Under the pieces are notes generated by a model. The model ran no database searches. It was not told where the DNA came from and worked only from the letters and a program-made list of their open reading frames with translations. The translations under genes and the position numbers were made by a program. 64,000 nucleotides of DNA, from contig OU015490.1 of assembly GCA_907164885.2 (NCBI GenBank), positions 93,908,372 to 93,972,371 on the forward strand. Reading direction: 5' to 3'. Positions 57,750 through 64,000 of the stretch are shown here, piece by piece. This stretch comes from Dolomedes plantarius (Eukaryota; Arthropoda; Arachnida; Araneae; Dolomedidae). How positions within the stretch are numbered: position 1 is the first letter of the stretch; each line of letters begins with the position of its first letter.

Positions 57750-58925
57750 CAGGCCAACGAAAAATGACTTTTTGAAAACTTTTTTAACGTTAATAGCTGA
57801 TTCTTATGTCATTTTTGGCTCTGAATCCGTACCTGACCTCAGTTTTTTTCTAACACCCAGAGTTTCGTCACAATGTGACTTCGTTGAAAACTAGAGAATT
57901 AGCCGAACATACAATAGAAAATAAAAATAAATAAATGTTACAATATGAACAAACTTTTATTCAAGTATAAACATGAAAATACCTTTTTATTACATACTTT
58001 TTCTGTGTGAATTGGCTTACATTTCCTTTCCCTATTCTCCTTAAGGCTCTTGATATTGCTTTTTCACCTGTGAATCGCTTGGTCAACTTCTCGGTGAAAT
58101 GACCAACAGTAGTTTCCCATCAAATTGGTATTCCAGCGGCCCTGATACCGTTTTTCCATCAATTTAATAACTTGATGAAACTGCTCACCTTGCTCCTCAC
58201 CGATATCCCCAAAATTATTTGGGAAAAAAACAAGGTGACTGTTCAAAAAGTGAATCTTGAGGCTCATCAAACGGCCTAACTTTTTGAACTTTTTCAGCAT
58301 GTTGGCAAAATTAGAAATATAATGTGGATCCTTTTTGTTGCCCAAGAACTTGGTCACAATCCGCTTAAATGATATCCAAGCTTCTGTCTCTTTTAAAGTC
58401 ATTTTTTCATCAAGTTGGGATCAAATATCATTTTTCGGATGTCAGACCCAACAAACACGCCTTCTTCCAATTTTACTTCTGATAGATAAGGAAATTTCTC
58501 TCAGAGATACTTGAAACATTCTCCATCTTTGGGTAAGGCTTTCACAAACTGTTTCATGAGGCCCAATTTTATGTGTAGAGGTGGCAGCAGAATGTTTTCT
58601 GGGTCCACGAGGTTCTTGCGCAGAATGTTCTTCTCTCAAGGCTTTAAAGATTTTCTTGCAGACCAGATTTTTCTGAACCAATGTTGATCCCTTGCCCTAC
58701 TGTCCCATTCACATAAGAAACATGGGAATTTGGTAAAGCCACATTGCTGGCGGTTAGCTTATGGCGTTGAATTCGCTAAAAATGTCATTTCTTTAAATAT
58801 TGAGTGATGAAATGTGAAAAAATGGTGGGTGATACGGCTTTTTTATTGTCATATTCGGTTTCAGCTCACTAAAAATCACAAGAATAAGGCAGATTTGTTC
58901 AAAAAGTTTTTTCCTCGTTGGCCTG
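57750..58925 (-). mobile_element. Second element nested in the outer element (1176 bp)
   Basis: The inverted ends are CAGGCCAACGAAAAATGACT on the left and, on the complement of the right, CAGGCCAACGAGGAAAAAAC. Both are followed by ACTTTTTGAA-type sequence. It interrupts the outer protein between its CSEEILGIN segment and the FFLTEEII segment that follows it in the family. No clear target duplication was found. Confidence 0.72.
58064..58745 (-). pseudogene. C-terminal part of a second recurrent protein (inner element)
   Basis: On the minus strand from about 58740 the frame reads KFPCFLCEWDSRARDQHWF. Then, after a stop, it reads NLVDPENILLPPLHIKLGLM, KQFVKALPKDGECFKYL, a stop, and EKFPYLSEVKLEEGVFVGSDIR. 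One base is shifted near 58397. The frame at 58064-58402 continues with EAWISFKRIVTKFLGNKKDP, MSLKIHFLNSHLVFFPNNFG, EEQGEQFHQVIKLMEKRYQG and NYCWSFHRE. From memory this is the C-terminal half of another multi-copy animal protein with LPPLHIKLGLMK and GERFHQDI..MEKRYQG motifs, which recurs in repetitive DNA and has no name I can give. The N-terminal half is missing, so this copy is a deleted, inactive derivative. Confidence 0.75.
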
Positions 58926-59639
58926 TTTTATTCTTTTTTCTTGACAGAGGAAATTATACAAAATTAATCTTAGCTTAAAAAAAAAGACTTGAATGTTGTG
59001 TAGTAATCCCAGGAACTCGAGGTTATCATTGGTCTGTACCCATAAGTGAAAATCAAATTAGGTGCTATACTAGTACTTCGAAATGCCATAGGTAAAGTTA
59101 AAAATAAAAGTGAAGAGGAGAATGACATTTTAGTGTACTTTTTTCATCAATCAAAACCAGCAACGGCCTTTAACTTAGCAATAAAAAAAGGATAGTATTT
59201 GGGTTCCTGTCACTAAAGTCCTATGCAAACTGACGTCGATTGAACTGACAACTATTTCTGGATGAACATAAAATATCTCAGAAAAGATGTACAATGAAAT
59301 TTCAGCCCTGTTTGATGTTTTAAATATATATTAAAATGCGAAGAAGTAAGTTAACAGAAGAAAATATATTCACAAGTTTTTATAAATAATTTTTAAGTGA
59401 ATGAACAAAATAAAATTTTACTACTATATTCAGTACTTTCTATGTTGATGTTCTTATAATGTTGATGTTCGATAACACTAAAGGGATACAATTTACAAAT
59501 ATTTACGTAGGTTTTAGTATTTTAAGATTAAAGAACAATCTTGGGTAATTAAAAAAAAAAGAAATAGAGAGCATCATATAGAGAAAAGTTAAAACTTTCT
59601 ATTTCTCGACTGAAGGGAAATAAATGGAGTTTTGAGCAT

Positions 59640-60323
59640 TTTTAGGGAACTGTAATTCAAAACTTCCTTATGTCTCCCTCATGAAATTTATATGGTAGCT
59701 TTATATTACAAACATGTTTATTTTTCTAATTTTTCAGAATTTTTTACTGAGTCCCTTTGGGTATATTAATTAGTGAAAAACAGGCCAAAAACAGGCCTGT
59801 CACAGTTTTTGATGAGCTCTGAAAGAAAAAGGAAAAGGTTTTCAAGATTGACATTTTTACAAAAAGTAGCACAATGAGAGATTTGTGCGAGAAAAAAGTA
59901 TTTAAGGTGAGTCCTATTTTCTTCATAAATAATAAGGGTAGCGAAATTGGGTGTTTGACCTTATACTTCTAACTTTTAAAAATTTTTTTGGCATGGATGC
60001 TTAAACCTAATAAAATTCTCTAATAACTTAAAATGTGGATAATTTTATGCTGAATATTTTATTTTTTTATTCATCTTAATAGGTATGAAAATAAAATAGC
60101 TACAGCATTTTCCGCGAAATACGTTTTTCACCTAAAAATGACTCCGTAGCAGGTTAAAATTGGCCTCCTCCAAAAAAATCATAAGGTCAAAAAAATTTTA
60201 ATTATGTTTTTACACTGATAAAACCATGAAGAAAACTTGGTTAAAAAATTAAGAAAATTAAAAATGTCGAGAAACACACCCTTTATGATTTCAAATGGAT
60301 TGAACCCATACTAATGCAAGATT
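59640..60323 (-). repeat. Right long inverted repeat of the outer element
   Basis: It pairs with 55376-56035. Apart from small indels the landmarks keep order over about 600 bp. Confidence 0.78.
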
Positions 60324-61050
60324 GTATGTTTTCATATTGCATTTCGAAATTACCAAGTAGATAGAGATATATTACGAAGGAAGTTGTAAATACCGTTCGG
60401 GGTAAAAAGTTCATAGGCCTTACCTTGTACGATCGTTATTTTTCGGGATCGAATTCTAATTTGAATCTGGGGATGAGGACGACCAACTCGTTGGCATGCG
60501 AGTTGGTCGGCTTTCTGTGAGCTCCTGATATTACAGTGTTTTCAATTGATTTTTGCTTAATTATATCTATTATTTGTGTTTATATCGTAAAGTAACGATT
60601 TATAACCTAAGTAGGTTCTTAATGTCTCCTTTAAAAGTTATTTTAACAATTATTTCTAAGTTAGAAATAATTGGTGCCGTAGGCCTAACGTGTCGGCCAT
60701 TGGAGCAAAGCTTCGCTCGTCTGGTAGCTACTAACGGTGGATGCAGATAGTCATTCAATTCCTTCAACTTGTTGGAAGTCTGAACACTGGATTACTTTTT
60801 AAGTGCAAAGAGAGTATTAACTAAAAGGTAGGTCAATTTTTGAACCGATTGTACTAATCGCACTCAAGGGGTGTATGAGTTACTTCCGTGTAATTGCATC
60901 AGAGTTGTTTACATAAGTGACAGTGTAAAATAGTCAAGAAATACTCGCGTAGAGGCTGAAATATAACTTTATTCTATTCAACATTATTGCAGTGAATAAT
61001 TTAAATCACTATTGTGGTCTATGTTACTGAAATTCTAACAATGATAAATA
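60324..61050. other. Unassigned; strong 11-bp hairpin at 60480-60509
   Basis: CGACCAACTCG and CGAGTTGGTCG pair across an 8-base loop. The segment is somewhat GC-richer around 60680-60750. It may include the 5' untranslated part of the LINE that follows. Confidence 0.4.
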
Positions 61051-61842
61051 ATGACGGAAACTGACTCCATCGAAGATTTTGAAACCAGAATTGATATAGA
61101 TGATGATAGTGCTTATGAAGTTGGAAGATGAAATAAGAGAGGCTATAACCCAGTTCCATATTAAAGTAAGCGTTGAAAAGTGTAAATTATCCAAACCCGA
61201 AGAAGAGAAAATTATTAAGGACACAAAGAAATTATTACACGTTGTTAATGCACAAAGGCTATCTATTTCGGACCTTAAGGGTCAAATAAAAGCGCTCGAA
61301 AGAGTAATTGGTAAAAAATCTGAGCCAACGGGGAAAGCGATAAAAGAGACAGTACCAAGGGCGAGATCGAGATCTAGAAAAAGAGGCGAGAGCGAAATAC
61401 ACACGGTAACTATCTATCCTAAAGCGGATACTACCAAAAAAGAAATACAGGAGATAATAAAACCAGAGGAAATTTAGATAGGCATTAATTCATTCAGAAA
61501 AATGAGCAACGGAGGTGTATTAATAGCGGTGGATAAAGGGGAAGAAGTGGACAAAATAGTGGCATAATTTGTTCACACAGATAAACTACTTAATAAGTAT
61601 ACTGTTAATAAAATCAAGAAAAGAGAACCACAACTCATTATATACGGAATTGAAGAAGACTGCGAAAAAGAAGAAACACAGGATAAATTAATCAATCAAA
61701 ACGAGGAATTAGAGAAAGACTCGACGAAAGCATTATTTAAGTTTAAAGGCAAAAGAGGATATAATTTGGTGGTGAGTACGAATGGTCAATCGTTTAAATC
61801 AGTGATCAAAAACAAAAAGATTAAGTTGGGCTGGCAAAAGTA

Positions 61843-63644
61843 CCGGGTGGCCATAATTAAACTGACAGTGCTCACAGTGTTCTGTAGCGCGATCTATTTG
61901 CGAGAATGAAGCCACATTTTGTAGGAAGATTAAACAAGACGGGGGACGAAGGATTCCGCGAAAAAATAAATTAGTTCCAAAAGTCACCGCTAAGGGGATT
62001 ATTTGGCGCTGTGTAATAGAAAATAGAGTGTTAACAAATGCAAATTAATACGGAATAAAATTACCTTTTATTATGCACATTTTCGTATTTAGTTCAAGTG
62101 CAATATGGCAACACTTTTAAAAAAGCGTAAAATCTACATAAACACCAATAAAGTCTCGTGATCTGCAATATGACGTACGCTGAGCAGAAGAAGAAGTTCT
62201 TTATTCAAATTTCACGTTACATCCATTGGCACAGTGCCAGCTGCTTGGGTTTTAAAAGGCAATGTGTTACGTTTCGAATCAATCGGATTGAAAGTTTATG
62301 TGCAATGTCTCCTTCTTTAGTCAAACGTGCGTTACTGGTCAAATTCTTTTACCTCAACCAGTGCAACGGGTCAGCCGCTCTTCGTGCTTTTAGAACGCAC
62401 AAAAAAAATGCGTAAAGGTAACGGTTTTGTGTCAGTTAATGGGCTAAAAGCAATGGTTGCGACGTTTGAGAAAACAGGTTCTCTGAAGGTTCAGTCAGGC
62501 AGAGGACGAAAACCTGTACCACAGGATACAATCGAAGCAGTTGCCACGGCGATTGTCGACAGAGGACCAGACAATATTGCTGCCACCTCTAGCGCTCGTG
62601 GATTAGCTCGGAATATGGATATTCCTTTCAGTACGGTATGGAAAATCTTACGAAAGATTATCAACTTCTATCCGTACAAGATCAGCCGTGTACAGGAGTT
62701 ACTGTACCCCGACCATGATAAGCGAATGACTTTTGCTCTTACCTTTCTTGCCAGAATGGAGGTGGATGATGCTTGGCCGTGGAAAATCTTATGGGGAGAC
62801 GAGGCCCACTTTTACCTGCATGGAACTGTGAATACCCAGAACTGCCGAATTTGGGATGACAAATCACAACATGGAGTCACAGAAATTCCCTTACATTCAC
62901 CAAAGGTAACTGTTTGGTGTGGGTTCACAGCGGAATTTATCGTAGGTCCATTCTTCTATGAGAACATTACCCCGACAGGACCGGAAATCTGTTCTGTTAC
63001 CGGAGAGAAATATCGCCACATGTTGAACAGCTTTGTCATTCCGGCACTTCAGCAAAGACAATGCCTGGGGGAAATCATTTTCATGCAAGATGGAGCCCCT
63101 CCACACGTTGCTGTACGGGTGCAACAGCTGCGACGACAGAAATTCACAACAGAAAGAGTCATTAGCCGCTACTTTCCAACTGCATGGCCACCTCGGTCGC
63201 CTGATCTTACCCCATGCGACCTCTGGCTATGGGGTTACTATAAGTCCAAGGTCTATCAAGGAGTGGTCCAGGACCTGGCTACGTTGAAGGATAACATATC
63301 ACGGACTGTACGGGAGATTCCTGCAGACATGTTACTTTCTGCTGTTGTGCATACTGTGCACAGAATGCAATATGTGGTCCACAACAACGGCAGCCACATT
63401 GAACCTCATTTCAATGCAAAATAAAAGGTAATTTCCGTATTGATTTGCATTTGTTAACACTCTATTTTCTATTACACAGCGCCAAATATTCCCCTAGCGG
63501 TGACTTTTGGAACTAATTTATTTTTTCGCGGAATCCTTCGTCCCCCGTCTTGTGTAATCTTCCTACAAAATGTGGCGTCATTCTCGCAAATAGATCGCGC
63601 TACAGAACACTGTGAGCACTGTCAGTTTAATTATGGCTACCCGG
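61843..63644 (+). mobile_element. Mariner-like element (1802 bp) with ~220-bp inverted repeats
   Basis: The left starts CCGGGTGGCCATAATTAAAC and the complement of the right CCGGGTAGCCATAATTAAAC. The two ends stay nearly identical for about 220 bp, to the AATACGGA.TAAAATTACCTTTTATT block. TA flanks both sides (61841-61842 and 63645-63646). The near-identity suggests recent activity. Confidence 0.95.
62305..63424 (+). pseudogene. DUF4817/DDE_3-type transposase with one A-tract frameshift
   Basis: The N-terminal helix-turn-helix starts at ATG 62305 (MSPSLVKRALLVKFFYLNQC, NGSAALRAFRTHKK). The frame shifts by one at an A8 run (62401-62408) and the rest is open to 63424 (about 335 codons). It contains GNGFVSVNGLKAMVATFEKTG, SGRGRKP, a second helix-turn-helix (IPFSTVWKILRK), LWGDEAHF (first Asp), FMQDGAPPH (second Asp) and SPDLTPCDLWLWG (third Asp). 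All three Asp residues are present; by my count 42 residues separate the last two, close to DD41D families. Apart from the single A-run shift the gene looks intact, so a sister copy, or slippage on the A run, could make active enzyme. Confidence 0.88.
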
Positions 63645-63917
63645 TACATTATAAGAGAATACATTAGACCTAAGATTTGTTACAATTGTTTTAAACTGAA
63701 ACACATAGCTAAGTCTTGTAGGAAAGATAAATTGTGCAAAACTTGTGGTGAAAGAGAGCACGGAGAATGTGAGGGGAGTATCCATTGCCCTAATTGCAAA
63801 AATACCAACACTAAGTATAATGCAGCACCGAATATTGATCATTTGCCTACTAATTTCAAGTATAGGACCTATCTAGACGAGTTGGAAAGAATAAAGGCCA
63901 GGACGGATTATGGATAA

Positions 63918-64000
63918 CAGTGGTAATCTTCCTGAACAGGGGTTGCGTACTGCTCCTGGGGATGGCGAACATTTGTTATTTGTCCATCTCTTTTAGTGCT
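63918..64000 (+). other. Expected LINE ORF2 start region, truncated by the window edge
   Basis: A frame from ATG 63911 overlaps the ORF1 stop by eight bases and reads MDNSGNLPEQGLRTAPGDGE before a TAG at about 63995. Without the downstream sequence an endonuclease domain cannot be confirmed. Confidence 0.35.

Larger units (their letters stand above)
56290..59280 (+). pseudogene. Large recurrent transposon protein, decayed and split by an insertion
   Basis: Pieces in all three + frames match, from memory, a large protein found in many copies in aphid, hydra and other animal predicted proteomes; I know no accepted name. In order: a DNA-binding-like start (LLPVVWSIKKIWKNF near 56470), LIKEEGILP, a KFYQDDNSSPGKKK block, VLPGTSGTHSVCV (near 56840), EINFKQGVKTYRADLITHFL (57050-57110), a NEDFSENFSF/VQNEIQRFRWTNTQS block (57245-57320), FSSGARSQNKHKKN (about 57490), NYCDSIGGTMKKVVTRTSLQ (57610-57670), then after the nested element FFLTEEII and IPGTRGYHWSVPISENQI (59006-59059), and VYFFHQSKPATAFN. 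From memory the family reads SDG where this copy has SSG, so a likely catalytic Asp is lost. Stops and frameshifts are numerous. Confidence 0.72.
55376..60323 (+). mobile_element. Large DNA-transposon-like element with ~0.65-kb inverted repeats (outer element)
   Basis: Reading inward from the left (about 55376-56035) and from the right on the complement (about 60323-59640), the same landmarks appear in order. These are GTTTCTCGACATTTTTAATT, then GGTGAAAAAC, GAAAATGCTGTAGCT, AAGGTCAAACACC, TTTCGCTACCCTTAT, ACAAATCTCTC, ATCAAAAACTGTG and CACTAATTAATAT. Identity is moderate, so the element is old. The interior encodes one large degraded protein on the + strand and contains a second, nested element. 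The exact tips and target duplication could not be fixed. Confidence 0.8.
61051..63917 (+). pseudogene. LINE ORF1 (gag-like, zinc knuckle), interrupted by a transposon
   Basis: ORF1 proteins of R1/LOA/I-type LINEs bind element RNA. A start at 61051 (MTETDSIEDF) shifts frame near 61125. The main frame continues (61100-61477) with a Lys/Glu-rich coiled-coil-like part, an SRSRKRGESE block and HTVTIYPKADTTKKEIQE. It passes a TAG (61475) and a TAA (about 61565), then runs on with IIYGIEEDCEKEETQ and KRGYNLVVSTN to GWQK at 61840. The mariner-like element follows; after it the frame resumes at 63647 with REYIRPKICYNCF, two CCHC-type knuckles (CYNC..H..SC and CKTC..HGEC), and ends at a TAA (63915-63917). 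Removing the element and one TA keeps the frame. ORF2 would start at the overlapping ATGGATAA, but only about 23 codons are open. Confidence 0.8.

Noticed and set aside
55376..60323. Single element with two convergent genes
   Set aside because: The minus-strand gene is bracketed by its own inverted ends and sits inside the plus-strand protein, so a nested insertion explains it better.

Overview
The window looks like animal nuclear DNA, most likely arthropod and possibly a chelicerate. That is an inference from very AT-rich sequence, one spliced gene with kilobase introns, many long (TA)n tracts, and dense Tc1/mariner, hAT, SINE and LINE debris. No bacterial-style gene clusters, CRISPR arrays or rRNA were seen.

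Only one host gene is supported. It is a complete seven-coding-exon tetraspanin on the + strand (18995-40853). The exons join in frame, every intron is phase 0, and they encode 242 residues with four membrane segments and a six-cysteine large loop carrying the CCG motif. A 5' untranslated exon probably lies upstream of 18986, and a poly(A) signal sits at 41220-41225. The introns (1.4-5.4 kb) are full of transposon remnants.

Layout. 1-18985: repeat-rich DNA upstream of the gene, with a transposase N-terminal scrap, tRNA-derived SINEs, a hAT remnant, a TTAA-flanked MITE, a Tc1-like element (12380-13580) and copies of a 0.7-1 kb interspersed repeat (family A). 18986-41245: the tetraspanin gene. 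Intron 2 holds a DD41D-type mariner remnant, a truncated family A repeat, a DD36E-like Tc1 element, a pogo-like MITE and a LINE 3' fragment. Intron 5 holds a hAT fragment and a deleted mariner-like element. 41245-46800: degenerate tandem repeats, a 587-bp MITE with an empty copy of its target next to it, and a SINE. 46812-48759: a probable non-autonomous Helitron carrying eight ~178-bp tandem repeats. 50376-53975: a young, gag-only LTR retrotransposon (440-bp LTRs differing at about three sites, GCAT target duplication, one intact 680-aa ORF). 55376-60323: a decayed element with inverted repeats of about 0.65 kb and a large recurrent protein of unnamed family, itself interrupted by a second element (57750-58925) carrying a different recurrent protein on the opposite strand. 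61051-63917: a LINE ORF1 (zinc-knuckle gag-like) split by an 1802-bp mariner-like element with ~220-bp inverted repeats.

The main interest is in the mobile elements: the nested pair at 55-60 kb, the gag-only LTR element, the Helitron-like array, and insertions whose original target sequence can still be read.
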